Shown in pieces: positions 42,447-52,067 of a stretch of 64,000 nucleotides of DNA (within the stretch, counting starts at the first letter, position 1; every line of letters begins with the position of its first letter). The position numbers were made by a program, and so were the translations under genes. Location of the stretch: positions 3,348,001 through 3,412,000 of the forward strand of contig NZ_CP064266.1 in the NCBI RefSeq assembly GCF_022811845.1, in the 5' to 3' direction. The notes below the pieces were generated by a model. That model was not told the DNA's origin. It worked only from the letters and a program-made list of their open reading frames with translations, and ran no database searches. Source of the DNA: Bacillus pseudomycoides (lineage in GTDB: Bacteria; Bacillota; Bacilli; Bacillales; Bacillaceae_G).

Positions 42447-43742
42447 ATGGGAAATGCAGTACACATTGGAGTATTAGGGCTTGGAACTGTAGGAAGCGGT
42501 GTCGTTCATATTTTGGAAGATCACAAGGAGAAAATCAGTCTTGATACAGGATATGAAGTAAAGGTAAAAGCAGTGGCAGTACGTGATGTGGAAAAAGAGC
42601 GTGATGTTTCAATTGATGGAATTAAGATAACAAATGATGCAAATGAAATTTTAGAAGACCCTAATATTGATATTGTAGTAGAGGTGATGGGTGGAATTCA
42701 AGAAGCAAAACAGGCTATTGTAAAGGCATTACGTAATAAAAAACATGTCGTAACTGCAAATAAAGATTTAATGGCCGTATATGGCAATGAATTATTAAAA
42801 TTAGCAAATGCAAATGGCTGTCAGTTATATTATGAAGCAAGTGTAGCTGGAGGAATTCCAATTTTAAGAGGATTAGTAGATGGTTTGGCTTCCGATCATA
42901 TTGAAAAGATTATGGGAATTGTAAATGGTACAACAAATTATATATTAACAAAAATGAGCCAAAATGGTTGGTCATATGAACAGGCACTGCAAGAAGCGCA
43001 AAAGTTAGGATTTGCAGAATCAGATCCGTCAGCAGATGTAGATGGACTAGATGCTGCTCGAAAGGTGGCTATTCTTGCAAACTTAGGATTTTCGATGAAT
43101 GTTTCGTTAGATGATGTACGTGTTCGAGGTATTCGAAATGTAGAAAAAGAAGATTTAGAAATGGCTAAGAAACTAGGGTTTACTATGAAACTAGTTGGGA
43201 AAGCGGAGAAGGAAGGTTCAGCGATTAATTTAAGCGTAGCGCCTACTTTATTACCAAGTCATCATCCGCTATCTAATGTGAATAATGAATTTAACGCTGT
43301 ATATGTACACGGTCATGCGGTTGGGGAAGTTATGTTTTATGGGCCAGGGGCTGGGAAATTACCAACAGGATCTGCTGTAGTGAGTGATATTATTTCAATC
43401 GTTAAAAATATGAATCAAGTAATAAGAAGTCAAGATGTGCTAAGAGAGTCAGTGCCTTATAAATTAAAACAGGATGAAGAAGTTGTTTCGAAATACTTTT
43501 TACGTATTTTATTACGGGATGAACCAGGAATGTTTCAAGAAATAACAGAATGTTTCGTTAATGAATCGATTAGCTTAGAAGAGATTATGCAACTTCCATT
43601 TAATCAAGAGCTTGCGGAAATTGTGATTGTGACGCATCAAACTTCAAAATATCAGTTTGAAAAAGTTTTAGCATCAATAGAGAGTGTAGCGAATGAAATA
43701 AAGAGTTATTACGCTATTGAGGAGGAGAAACAATATGTATAA
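42447..43742 (+). CDS. hom: homoserine dehydrogenase
   Basis: A 431-residue monofunctional homoserine dehydrogenase. NAD(P)-binding 'GLGTVGSG' is at 11-18, then the 'TANKDLMA' motif with catalytic Lys, 'GIVNGTTNYILTKM', 'DPSADVDGLDAARK', and a C-terminal ACT domain (about 350-425) starting 'YFLRILLRDEPGMFQ'. It reduces aspartate semialdehyde to homoserine, the branch point to threonine and methionine; the ACT domain allows threonine feedback. It is preceded by two Thr T-boxes. GGAGGAG lies 8 bases before the ATG. Its end overlaps thrC by 8 bases. Confidence 0.97.
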   Translation: MGNAVHIGVLGLGTVGSGVVHILEDHKEKISLDTGYEVKVKAVAVRDVEKERDVSIDGIKITNDANEILEDPNIDIVVEVMGGIQEAKQAIVKALRNKKHVVTANKDLMAVYGNELLKLANANGCQLYYEASVAGGIPILRGLVDGLASDHIEKIMGIVNGTTNYILTKMSQNGWSYEQALQEAQKLGFAESDPSADVDGLDAARKVAILANLGFSMNVSLDDVRVRGIRNVEKEDLEMAKKLGFTMKLVGKAEKEGSAINLSVAPTLLPSHHPLSNVNNEFNAVYVHGHAVGEVMFYGPGAGKLPTGSAVVSDIISIVKNMNQVIRSQDVLRESVPYKLKQDEEVVSKYFLRILLRDEPGMFQEITECFVNESISLEEIMQLPFNQELAEIVIVTHQTSKYQFEKVLASIESVANEIKSYYAIEEEKQYV

Positions 43743-44793
43743 AGGATTATTAAAGCAATATGCTTCTTATTTACCAGTGAATGATCATACACCAGATGTA
43801 AGCTTGATGGAAGGAAATACACCACTTATTCCACTTCTGAATATTTCTAAAGAATTAGGGATTCATTTATATGGAAAATATGAAGGTGCTAATCCAACAG
43901 GATCTTTTAAAGATAGAGGAATGGTAATGGCCGTAGCGAAAGCAAAAGAAGAAGGATCACAAGCAATCATTTGTGCTTCAACAGGTAATACATCAGCATC
44001 GGCAGCAGCATATGCCGCTCGCCTTGGGATGAAGTGCATTATTGTTATACCAGAAGGGAAAATTGCTCACGGAAAGTTAGCACAAGCAATCGCATATGGA
44101 GCAGAGATTATTTCAATAGAAGGAAATTTTGATGACGCGCTTCGAGCTGTACGCCAAATCGCGGCAGAAGAGCCGATTACATTAGTAAACTCGGTGAATC
44201 CATATCGAATTGAAGGTCAAAAAACAGCTGCGTTTGAAATTTGTGATCAGTTGCAAAAAGCACCAGATGTTCTTGCTATTCCAGTTGGAAATGCAGGGAA
44301 TATTACAGCATATTGGAAAGGGTTCTGTGAGTATGAAAAAGAGAAGGGATTTAAAAAGCCAAGAATTCATGGTTTTGAAGCAGAAGGAGCAGCTGCAATT
44401 GTTAAAGGGCATGTTATTGATTCGCCAGAAACAGTCGCAACTGCGATTCGCATTGGTAATCCAGCAAGCTGGTCCTATGCTGTAGAAGCAGCGGAACAAT
44501 CAAATGGTGAAATTGATATGGTGACAGATGAAGAAATTTTACATGCTTATCGGTTGTTAGCGAAAACAGAGGGGGTTTTTGCAGAACCAGGGTCAAATGC
44601 TTCTCTGGCAGGTGTAATCAAACATGTTCAAGCAGGAAAAATTCATAAGGGAGAGACGGTTGTTGCTGTGTTAACAGGAAATGGTTTAAAAGACCCTGAC
44701 ATTGCTATTGCTTCTAATCATTTGGAGATTGTAAGTGTTTCAAATAATATGGAACAAATAAAAGAACATATTAAAGGGGGGATTGTTTCGTGA
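43735..44793 (+). CDS. thrC: threonine synthase
   Basis: A 352-residue fold-type II PLP enzyme. PLP-binding Lys59 is in 'NPTGSFKDRGM', the phosphate loop is 'PVGNAGNITAYWKGF', and the Ser/Thr motif is 'CASTGNTSASAAAYAA'. It converts O-phosphohomoserine to threonine. ATG 43735 follows GAGGAGAAACA and overlaps the hom stop; the frame start at 43717 lies within hom and lacks support. It is the middle gene of hom-thrC-thrB, overlapping thrB by four bases. Confidence 0.96.
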   Translation: MYKGLLKQYASYLPVNDHTPDVSLMEGNTPLIPLLNISKELGIHLYGKYEGANPTGSFKDRGMVMAVAKAKEEGSQAIICASTGNTSASAAAYAARLGMKCIIVIPEGKIAHGKLAQAIAYGAEIISIEGNFDDALRAVRQIAAEEPITLVNSVNPYRIEGQKTAAFEICDQLQKAPDVLAIPVGNAGNITAYWKGFCEYEKEKGFKKPRIHGFEAEGAAAIVKGHVIDSPETVATAIRIGNPASWSYAVEAAEQSNGEIDMVTDEEILHAYRLLAKTEGVFAEPGSNASLAGVIKHVQAGKIHKGETVVAVLTGNGLKDPDIAIASNHLEIVSVSNNMEQIKEHIKGGIVS

Positions 44794-45695
44794 TTCCATT
44801 TAAAGTTTGTGTTCCAGCTAGTACTGCAAATGTAGGTCCGGGGTTTGATTCTATTGGAATAGCATTATCATTATATTTGGAAGTGACTGTTAAGGAACAA
44901 TCGACTCATTGGCATGTTATACATTCATTTGATGATTCCATTCTAAATGATGAAAGAAATTTAATTGTAAGTACGGCACTTAAAGTATGTCCTTCGTTAT
45001 CTCCTTATAAAATAGAAGTTACTAGTAATATTCCGCTCACACGAGGGCTCGGAAGTAGTGCATCAGCTATTGTAGCAGGAATAGAGCTTGCTAATCAACT
45101 TGGGGAATTACATTTAACAACGGATGAAAAAGTTCATCTTGCTACGAGTTTTGAGGGACACCCTGATAATGTAGCTGCTTCTATATTAGGAGGAACAGTA
45201 ATTGGTGTAATGGACGGAAATGATGTGTCTATTGTTAGGGTAGAGAGTAAAGAATTAGGTGTAATCTCGCTTATTCCGAATGAGGAATTAAATACAAATA
45301 AAAGCCGTTCTGTATTACCAGAAATATTTCAGTTCCATGATGCTGTTCGTGCAAGTGCAGTAAGCAATGTTTTAGTAGCAGCATTATGCCAAAAGAAGTG
45401 GGAGATTGTTGGGGAAATGATGGAGAGAGATCAATTTCATGAACCATATCGTTCACAACTTGTTCCATTTTTACCTGCAGTCCGAATGTACGCCAAAAAG
45501 TTTGGAGCGTATGGTACAGCGCTTAGCGGAGCTGGTCCGTCTCTTTTTATCTTAACTCCATATGAAAAGCGTGAGGAGATTGCTGAGCAATTAATAAAAG
45601 TATTCCCGGCGATGCAAGTTTGTCGGTTAGAAATTGATCATGAAGGAACGGTTGTGAAAAGAGAGGAAAGTGCAGGTTTATCAGTAAGAAAATAA
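44790..45695 (+). CDS. thrB: homoserine kinase
   Basis: A 301-residue GHMP kinase: N-terminal 'VPASTANVGPGFDSIGIAL', ATP-binding 'PLTRGLGSSASAI' (82-94) and C-terminal 'GTALSGAGPSLFIL'. It phosphorylates homoserine for ThrC. GTG start at 44790 overlaps the thrC TGA, with AAAGGGGGG as ribosome site. A very strong terminator closes the operon. Confidence 0.96.
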   Translation: MIPFKVCVPASTANVGPGFDSIGIALSLYLEVTVKEQSTHWHVIHSFDDSILNDERNLIVSTALKVCPSLSPYKIEVTSNIPLTRGLGSSASAIVAGIELANQLGELHLTTDEKVHLATSFEGHPDNVAASILGGTVIGVMDGNDVSIVRVESKELGVISLIPNEELNTNKSRSVLPEIFQFHDAVRASAVSNVLVAALCQKKWEIVGEMMERDQFHEPYRSQLVPFLPAVRMYAKKFGAYGTALSGAGPSLFILTPYEKREEIAEQLIKVFPAMQVCRLEIDHEGTVVKREESAGLSVRK

Positions 45696-45704
45696 AGTAC
45701 TAAA

Positions 45705-45752
45705 GCAAAAGGGTACAGACTTAATCTAAAGGATTAAGTCTGTACCCTTTTG
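45705..45752. terminator. terminator of the hom-thrC-thrB operon
   Basis: GCAAAAGGGTACAGACTTAA plus TC pairs perfectly with its complement around TAAAG, a 22-base stem. Confidence 0.85.
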
Positions 45753-45882
45753 CCATGCTCATTGAAATCTTAGAGTTTTTTATAATGAATTATGTTCGTA
45801 TCTATAATGATTTCTTTATCATTTAGTATTGCCATATTCCTGTAACAAACCACCTGTATATTCCGTGGTGGAGGTGCAGAAG

Positions 45883-48192
45883 ATGAAAAAAATGATGGCA
45901 ATATGTCTTCTTACAACAATGTCTCTCACGGCTTTGACAGGATGTGGTTGGAAAGAAAAGAATGTTTCACAGGAATTTAAAGCGAAAAAAGTAACATATA
46001 AAGATTTTACGTATGATGTGAATCCAGAAACGTTTGCTTTAACAATAAAACATGATGGAGTGGAAGAAGAAGCATCACAGCCTTTACCAAAAATGAAAGT
46101 ATCGAATCTGAAAAAAGATGATACACGTACATCATGGGAATATCCTGATCAGAAAGTAAAAGTGAATTTGGAAAGGAAAAAGGATCATGTAAATATTGAA
46201 ATTGAATCTACGGGTGCAGAAAGCTTTACTTGGCCAAAAGTACAAGCTGAGAATTATACACTTCCTTTATGGGAAGGTAAGTATATTCCTAGTAATGATG
46301 AGAATTGGAAGAAGTTTTTAAAGGATGAAACGTATACATTTGCGGAGTCATTTTCAATGAGATTTTTTGCGTTAAATGGTTCGAAGTATTCCATTGTATA
46401 TGTTGCAAACAATATGTTTAATAATGAAGTTAAATTTCATTCTGATCCGAAAATTGGATTTGATTTCACTCATGAATTTCCGAGTATTAACAAGAATAAG
46501 TCGTACGGTTTTCAACTGTATGTGACTGATAATGATGCGGTGAATATTGCAAAATTGTACAAGAACAATATTGTAGAGAAAGGTGAATTTAAAACATTAC
46601 AAGAGAAAGCAAAACAAAATAAAGAAGTTGAAAAGTTATACGGGGCAGCTCATTTTTACTTTTGGAATCAAAATGCGTTATCGCAAAGTAATGTAGATTG
46701 GCCAAAACTAAGACAACAAATCAATATTCCTATTTTTGGCTGGATTAAAGAATTAATTCAAAAATATAGTAAAGAGCCTGGCGAATTAAATGTATTTGAT
46801 CAAATTAATAAGCAAGATTTTATTGATAAGTATCAGAAAAATGTTGTTTTACGTTATATAAATGAAGTATTGGGAATGAAGGAGTTTTATAAAGAAGATA
46901 TGTTTCCGAAAGTTGATGATGAGGCAAATCAATTATTGAAAAAAGGCGTAGATCACTTAACTGAAACGGAATTGTATAGTTTAAATAAACATTTGTTAAA
47001 ATCAACACTTGGTGATGCAGTTGAGGATGTTGACAAATGGGGTAGTGCAGATGGAACGAATGTATTAAAAGAGATGGATGAAGCTGGTATTGAACATGCA
47101 TGGATTGGATTGCCGAACTGGGAACAAGGATTCATTCAACCGGAATTTGTGAAGCTAGCTGAGAAAATGGGATATTTAGTTGGTCCATATGATTCTTATC
47201 ATTCCATTCATGAAAAAGGCGATAAAAATTGGAATACAGCTTCCTTTAAAGATCCTTCACTATTTGAAGATGCAACGGTTGCCAAAAAAAATGGTGAGAA
47301 AATACAAGGATTTCTAGGAAAAGGTCGTAAATTAAATCCGACATTATCTTTGCCTAGTGTGAAAGAACGAGTTAGTGGCATATTAAATAATGGTACCCCA
47401 TTTAATTCATGGTTTATTGATTGTGACGCTACAGGGGAAATTTATGATGATTATTCTCCAAAACATATTACAACACAAGAACAAGATTTAAAAGCACGTT
47501 TAGCGCGAATGGATTATATAGCGAAAGAAAAAGGTATGGTTGTTGGCTCTGAGGGTGGAAATGATTTTGCAAGTCAAGTTATTGCTTTTGCGCATGGTAT
47601 TGAAACACCCGTTATTAAATGGGACGATGAAGATATGAGAAAAAATAAGACAAGCCCATATTACGTTGGAGGTTACTGGTCGCCAAATCAAAATGTTCCA
47701 GAAAAGTATGCAAAACAAGTACCAGTGAAGGAAGAATATAAGCAAGTATATTTAAACCCAGTGTATTCAATACCTTTATATAAATTAGTGTACAATGACT
47801 CTGTAATTGCAACTCATCATTGGGAATGGGGTAGCTTGAAGGTAAAAGGTGAAGTCGGAAATCGTATGTTATATGAACTATTGTATAACGTTCCTCCTTT
47901 ATATCACTTAGATGAAGTTGAATGGAAGAAGCATAAAAATGAAATTACACATCATTTAAAAACATGGGAAGCATTTCATAAAAAAGCAGTAAAAGAAGAG
48001 ATGACGAACTTTGCATATCTTTCAAAAGACAAACTTGTGCAAACAGCTTCCTATGGAAAGGACATAAAAGTAATTGTAAACTTCTCTGATCAAGATGTGA
48101 AAACAGAAGATACAAAAATACCAGCAAAATCGGCTGTTATTTTTGACGAAGGTAAGAAAATGATTTACAAACCTGAAATAAATAAACAGTGA
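45883..48192 (+). CDS. glycoside hydrolase-like lipoprotein (GH101/GH129-related)
   Basis: A 769-residue exported lipoprotein with lipobox 'LTALTGC' and lipidated Cys21. The N-terminal 250 residues are strand-rich, like the accessory beta-sandwich of large glycosidases. A (beta/alpha)-barrel-like middle follows with 'AAHFYFWNQN', 'IEHAWIGLPNWEQGF', 'NSWFIDCDATGEIYDDY' (acidic residues suited to catalysis) and 'GMVVGSEGGND'. The design resembles the 'GH101-related' GHL/GH129 group that includes alpha-N-acetylgalactosaminidases, so a cell-surface glycan is a possible substrate. ATG 45883 follows GGTGGAGGTGCAG; the frame extends 18 codons upstream without a signal peptide. Family assignment is moderate; activity is unproven. 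Confidence 0.75.
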   Translation: MKKMMAICLLTTMSLTALTGCGWKEKNVSQEFKAKKVTYKDFTYDVNPETFALTIKHDGVEEEASQPLPKMKVSNLKKDDTRTSWEYPDQKVKVNLERKKDHVNIEIESTGAESFTWPKVQAENYTLPLWEGKYIPSNDENWKKFLKDETYTFAESFSMRFFALNGSKYSIVYVANNMFNNEVKFHSDPKIGFDFTHEFPSINKNKSYGFQLYVTDNDAVNIAKLYKNNIVEKGEFKTLQEKAKQNKEVEKLYGAAHFYFWNQNALSQSNVDWPKLRQQINIPIFGWIKELIQKYSKEPGELNVFDQINKQDFIDKYQKNVVLRYINEVLGMKEFYKEDMFPKVDDEANQLLKKGVDHLTETELYSLNKHLLKSTLGDAVEDVDKWGSADGTNVLKEMDEAGIEHAWIGLPNWEQGFIQPEFVKLAEKMGYLVGPYDSYHSIHEKGDKNWNTASFKDPSLFEDATVAKKNGEKIQGFLGKGRKLNPTLSLPSVKERVSGILNNGTPFNSWFIDCDATGEIYDDYSPKHITTQEQDLKARLARMDYIAKEKGMVVGSEGGNDFASQVIAFAHGIETPVIKWDDEDMRKNKTSPYYVGGYWSPNQNVPEKYAKQVPVKEEYKQVYLNPVYSIPLYKLVYNDSVIATHHWEWGSLKVKGEVGNRMLYELLYNVPPLYHLDEVEWKKHKNEITHHLKTWEAFHKKAVKEEMTNFAYLSKDKLVQTASYGKDIKVIVNFSDQDVKTEDTKIPAKSAVIFDEGKKMIYKPEINKQ

Positions 48193-48208
48193 TAAATGTA
48201 GCAGGTTC

Positions 48209-48256
48209 CCACTGGTATGGTAACGAAAGTGCTAAACTGGTGGGGATTTTTTTACT
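48209..48256 (+). terminator. terminator after the glycosidase-like gene
   Basis: CCCACTGGT and ACTGGTGGG pair with two G-T wobbles, followed by ATTTTTTT. Confidence 0.6.
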
Positions 48257-48466
48257 AGTATACAACGAAATTGTAAATTTTTTGAAATCGGCATTTGATG
48301 TCTTGTTAAAATCCAACACGAGAGTATAATGTGAAATGAAATACATATTGATTTTACTTCTTTACAATGAAACCTTACAAAAATGTAAGGTGAATGAAAT
48401 GAAATTCAATATGAAGATTAATAGACATGAAGTATACTAGGGTAAGAGAAAGAGAGGAGAATAGAC

Positions 48467-49465
48467 ATGAGCTCTGAATTAGAACAAAACACGAGAAGTA
48501 AAAAGAAACGTTCTAAAAGAAAATCTGTGAAATGGTTCATTTTGATTCCATTTTTACTGCTCATTTTTGGTGGAGTAGGATATGGTTCGTTTTTATATAA
48601 TAAAGCAAAAGCGGTTGTAAGTGATGCGTATGCACAAATTGAGAAATCGACTAAGCGCGATAAAGAGGTTGAACCGTTAAAAGATAATATTTCTGTTTTA
48701 ATTATGGGTGTTGATGAAAGTGATATCAGGAAAGGACAATATGGAGAAACTGTTCGTACGGATGCTCTACTATTAGCGACAATTAATAAAGATGATAAAT
48801 CAGTAAAATTAGTAAGTATTCCACGTGATTCCCGTGTGTATATCCCATCAAGAAAGAAAATGGATAAAATTACACATGCCCATGTATTCGGTGGAGTTGA
48901 AAGTACGCGGAATACAGTAGAAAGATTTTTAAACGTTCCAGTTGACTACTATGTGAAATTTAACTTTGATTCTTTCGTGAAAATTGTAGATTCCCTTGGT
49001 GGTATTGATGTGGATGTACCAGTTACATTTACAGAACAAGATAGTAAAGACCAAGCAGGTATGATTCATTTAGAAAAAGGCTATCAGCATTTAAACGGAG
49101 AGCAGGCTCTAGCGTTGGCGAGAACACGTAAAATTGATAGCGATGCAATGCGTGGACAAAGACAACAAATTGTTATTGAAGCAATTGCGAAAAAAGCAAT
49201 GTCTGTTCAATCAATTAGTAAATTAGGTTCTCTTTTAGATGCAGTTGATAGTAATTTGAAAACAAACTTAACATTTGATGATATGTTGTCTATTACAAAA
49301 AATATGACTGGAACTGATTTGCAAATGGAGAAAATCCAAGTAGAAGGCACAGATAAACGTATGGGTGGAATTTATTACTACATTCCAAACGAAAAAAATG
49401 TGCAAGATATCTCTAAAAAGTTGAATGAACATCTAGGTATTACGCCAAAAGCGGTTCGAAACTAA
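48467..49465 (+). CDS. LytR-CpsA-Psr (LCP) family protein
   Basis: A 332-residue single-pass membrane protein: a basic cytoplasmic N-terminus, transmembrane helix at about 23-46, then the extracellular LCP domain with 'VLIMGVDES', 'RTDALLLATIN', 'SIPRDSRVYIP', 'KITHAHVFGG' and 'ALARTRKIDSDAMRGQRQQ'. LCP enzymes transfer wall teichoic acid or other anionic polymers from lipid carrier to peptidoglycan. It lies in a run of envelope genes (glycosidase-like lipoprotein, deacetylase). Start ATG 48467 follows AGAGAGGAGAATAGAC. Monocistronic with a strong terminator. Confidence 0.93.
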   Translation: MSSELEQNTRSKKKRSKRKSVKWFILIPFLLLIFGGVGYGSFLYNKAKAVVSDAYAQIEKSTKRDKEVEPLKDNISVLIMGVDESDIRKGQYGETVRTDALLLATINKDDKSVKLVSIPRDSRVYIPSRKKMDKITHAHVFGGVESTRNTVERFLNVPVDYYVKFNFDSFVKIVDSLGGIDVDVPVTFTEQDSKDQAGMIHLEKGYQHLNGEQALALARTRKIDSDAMRGQRQQIVIEAIAKKAMSVQSISKLGSLLDAVDSNLKTNLTFDDMLSITKNMTGTDLQMEKIQVEGTDKRMGGIYYYIPNEKNVQDISKKLNEHLGITPKAVRN

Positions 49466-49468
49466 TTG

Positions 49469-49499
49469 TAAAAGGTTGGCGCCTAGCCAACCTTTTTTG
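49469..49499 (+). terminator. rho-independent terminator
   Basis: AAAAGGTTGGC and GCCAACCTTTTTT around GCCTA; classic form after the LCP gene. Confidence 0.9.
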
Positions 49500-49636
49500 A
49501 TTCGTAATATATGTATTAAATAGATTAAAATACCATTGTAGTTATTTAAAAATGTTTACATATATAATAAAATAGATATATATGCTATGCATGGAAGAAT
49601 TACATAAGAATAATAGAAAGAAAGGAATTTCATAGA

Positions 49637-50458
49637 ATGGGAAATGTATTTAATGTAAAAAGCATGATAGTTACAATCGTGGCTATTATTGCGATCGCAG
49701 TTGGGTATTTTATGTTTCAATCAATTACATCACCAGCTAGAGCGGTAGCAAATCAAGTGAATTCAGTACAACTTACAAGCGAGCAGTCAAAAGTGGAGAT
49801 GAATAAAACAGCACCAACTCAATTTAATGGTCAAGTGAGAAAAGTGGCGTATCTTACATTTGATGATGGGCCAGGAAAATATACAGCTGAACTGCTAGAT
49901 ATATTAAAACAAAATGATGCGAAAGCAACATTTTTCTTAATTGGCGCAAATGTAAAACAGTTTTCAGATTTAGTAAAACGCGAGAAAGCAGAAGGCCATT
50001 ATGTAGGTATGCATAGTATGACGCATGATTTTAAAAAATTGTATACAAGTGGCGAGTATGTAAATGAAATGAAAGAAGATCAAGGATTAATAGCAAATAT
50101 TATTGGAGAATCTCCGAAATTAACACGTCCTCCATATGGTTCTATGCCTGGTTTAAATGAAGCGCTTCGTAATAAAGTAGTAGAGGGTGGCTTTAAAGTC
50201 TGGGATTGGACGATTGACTCTTTAGATTGGAAATATAATAAAATGCCTGTTGATGCTGCTTCAGCAAAAATTGTTGAAAATGTCCTTGCTGGTGCAAAGA
50301 ATCCAAAAGAAGTTATCTTAATGCATGACATTCATCCACAATCTGTTGCAGCAGTACCGGCAATTATAAAAGGTCTAAAAGAAAAAGGTTATGAGTTTGA
50401 AGCATATCATGAAAGTGATCACTTCCCATTGAACTTTTGGCATGATAAACGAATGTAA
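49637..50458 (+). CDS. polysaccharide deacetylase, membrane-anchored
   Basis: A 273-residue NodB-domain protein with an uncleaved N-terminal membrane helix (about 9-30). Catalytic motifs: TFDDGP (74-79), 'GMHSMTHDF' with the two metal His, 'RPPYGS' and 'VILMHDIHPQ' with the late His. All are intact. It matches the second B. cereus deacetylase-like protein of this locus (BC1974 type), thought to modify peptidoglycan or a secondary polymer outside the membrane. ATG 49637 follows AAAGGAATTTCATAGA. It is followed 17 bases later by a lipoprotein gene, likely co-transcribed. Confidence 0.9.
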   Translation: MGNVFNVKSMIVTIVAIIAIAVGYFMFQSITSPARAVANQVNSVQLTSEQSKVEMNKTAPTQFNGQVRKVAYLTFDDGPGKYTAELLDILKQNDAKATFFLIGANVKQFSDLVKREKAEGHYVGMHSMTHDFKKLYTSGEYVNEMKEDQGLIANIIGESPKLTRPPYGSMPGLNEALRNKVVEGGFKVWDWTIDSLDWKYNKMPVDAASAKIVENVLAGAKNPKEVILMHDIHPQSVAAVPAIIKGLKEKGYEFEAYHESDHFPLNFWHDKRM

Positions 50459-50475
50459 CATAGGAGGAAAAGAAG

Positions 50476-51132
50476 TTGATTTATAGAAAATTAGCATTAG
50501 TTGGAGCATTATCAGTAGGATTATTATCAGGGTGTTTTGGTGAAAAGCCAGAAGAGAATTTATTTGTTGCATTTGAAAATGCAGCTAAACAAGAGAAGTC
50601 GTTGTTTGAAGATGCGAAAAAATTAGAGGTGCTAGAAAAACAAGGACAAGAATTATATGCTCAAATTATAACAGAAGGAAAAGAGCATAATGAGGCGGTT
50701 GCTCAGAAACTAGATCAAGCAGTTTCAAATGTGGGCGAGCGTGAAAAAGTATTAAAAAATGAAAAAGAGGCATTAGAGAAAGCACAGAAAGAAACGAAAT
50801 CAGTTCAAAGTAATGTAGAGAAAATTGAAGATAAAAAAATACAAAAACAAGCGAAAAAAGTAGAAGAAGCTTATAAAAATCGTTATGATGCTTTTCAAAA
50901 AATGAACGAAAGTTATGTGAAATCAATGGCGATTGAAAAAGAGCTTTATGCGAAATTAAAAGTAAAAGAAACAAAGTTAAAAGAAATTAGCGAGAAAGTG
51001 AAAGAAATAAATACATTAACGGAAGAAATGAAAAAAGAAAAAGAGAAGTTTAATGGATATACAAAAGAGTATAACGAAGGAAAACTAGCATTCTATAAAG
51101 AAGCGAAAATTAAGGTTAAAGAACAAAAATAA
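50476..51132 (+). CDS. YkyA-family putative cell-wall-binding lipoprotein
   Basis: A 218-residue lipoprotein: signal 'MIYRKLALVGALSVGLLSGC' with lipidated Cys20, then an almost wholly helical, Lys/Glu-rich mature part with heptad patterns ('KEALEKAQKETKSVQSNVEK'), typical of a coiled coil. It matches the YkyA family of Bacillus (PF10368). TTG start at 50476 follows AGGAGGAAAAGAAG. Function is unknown; it may tether or scaffold wall enzymes, consistent with pairing to the deacetylase gene upstream. Confidence 0.87.
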   Translation: MIYRKLALVGALSVGLLSGCFGEKPEENLFVAFENAAKQEKSLFEDAKKLEVLEKQGQELYAQIITEGKEHNEAVAQKLDQAVSNVGEREKVLKNEKEALEKAQKETKSVQSNVEKIEDKKIQKQAKKVEEAYKNRYDAFQKMNESYVKSMAIEKELYAKLKVKETKLKEISEKVKEINTLTEEMKKEKEKFNGYTKEYNEGKLAFYKEAKIKVKEQK

Positions 51133-51228
51133 AGTGCATTATATTTTCTATTACAAGTAATACGGAACTTTAAGCAAGCTTGGTTGTAAAAAGTGTTAGA
51201 TTGAAAAGATTTAAATAAAATAAGAATA

Positions 51229-51268
51229 AAAAGTCGAAAAACAATTTGTTTGTTTTTCGGCTTTTTTA
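51229..51268 (+). terminator. rho-independent terminator
   Basis: AAAAAGTCGAAAAACAA pairs with TTGTTTTTCGGCTTTTTT (one wobble) with a short loop after the lipoprotein gene. Confidence 0.85.
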
Positions 51269-51389
51269 CTTGTAGGATAGAAAAAGACTGGAATTGAAAT
51301 TCTAAAAGAGTTATAGTTTAATACTTAAAGGGAAAAGTGATGTTTAAGAAAAGACATGTTGAACATCATATAAGTAAGGAGAATGAAAA

Positions 51390-52067
51390 ATGACATATGA
51401 ATTTTTACTCAAATTAGGTTTGGCACTCTTTTTAGGTTTATTTATAGGAATTGACAGGCAGCTAAAGAATAAACCACTTGGTGTGAAAACAAGTATGGTC
51501 ATTTCTGTAGCGAGTTGTTTAATTACGATAGTTTCAATTGAATCGGTGAATGTTTACTCTTCACCAGGACATACAAATATGGATCCGATGCGTTTAGCAG
51601 CTCAAATTGTGAGTGGCGTTGGTTTCCTTGGAGCGGGTGTAATTTTAAGAAGAAATAATGATGTGATTTCAGGATTAACAACGGCATCAATGGTTTGGGC
51701 AGCATCTGCTTTAGGGATTGCAATTGGGGCAGGTTTTTATTTACAAGCAACAGTGGCGATGATTTTAATTATATTAGCAATCAATGTATTACCACACCTT
51801 GTTAAAATAGCGGGGCCTTATTCTTTAAGACAAAAGGATGTAGCAATTAAAATTATCGTAAAAGAGCACCGAGAATTAGATGGTATTTTTAAACAAATTA
51901 AAAATTTAAACATGCAAGTGAAGCGCGTGAAAATTAAAGATATTGACAGTGAATCTCAGCAATTAGAAATGGTTATATTAGCACCTGAAGAGTTATATAC
52001 AACTGAATTATATAGTTCACTAAAAGAAATTGATCATATTGTTTCGGTTGAAGTTGAAAGTAGATAA
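51390..52067 (+). CDS. MgtC/SapB-family membrane protein
   Basis: A 225-residue protein: four or five transmembrane helices in the first 140 residues carry the MgtC signatures 'LGLFIGIDRQLKNKPLGVKT', 'DPMRLAAQIVSGVGFLGAG' and 'GLTTASMVWAASALGIAIG'. A cytoplasmic ACT-like tail of about 85 residues follows. MgtC proteins are linked to growth in low Mg2+ and, in intracellular pathogens, to inhibition of the F1Fo ATPase. AAGGAG before ATG 51390 is a good ribosome site. A very stable hairpin follows 110 bases after the stop. Confidence 0.9.
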   Translation: MTYEFLLKLGLALFLGLFIGIDRQLKNKPLGVKTSMVISVASCLITIVSIESVNVYSSPGHTNMDPMRLAAQIVSGVGFLGAGVILRRNNDVISGLTTASMVWAASALGIAIGAGFYLQATVAMILIILAINVLPHLVKIAGPYSLRQKDVAIKIIVKEHRELDGIFKQIKNLNMQVKRVKIKDIDSESQQLEMVILAPEELYTTELYSSLKEIDHIVSVEVESR

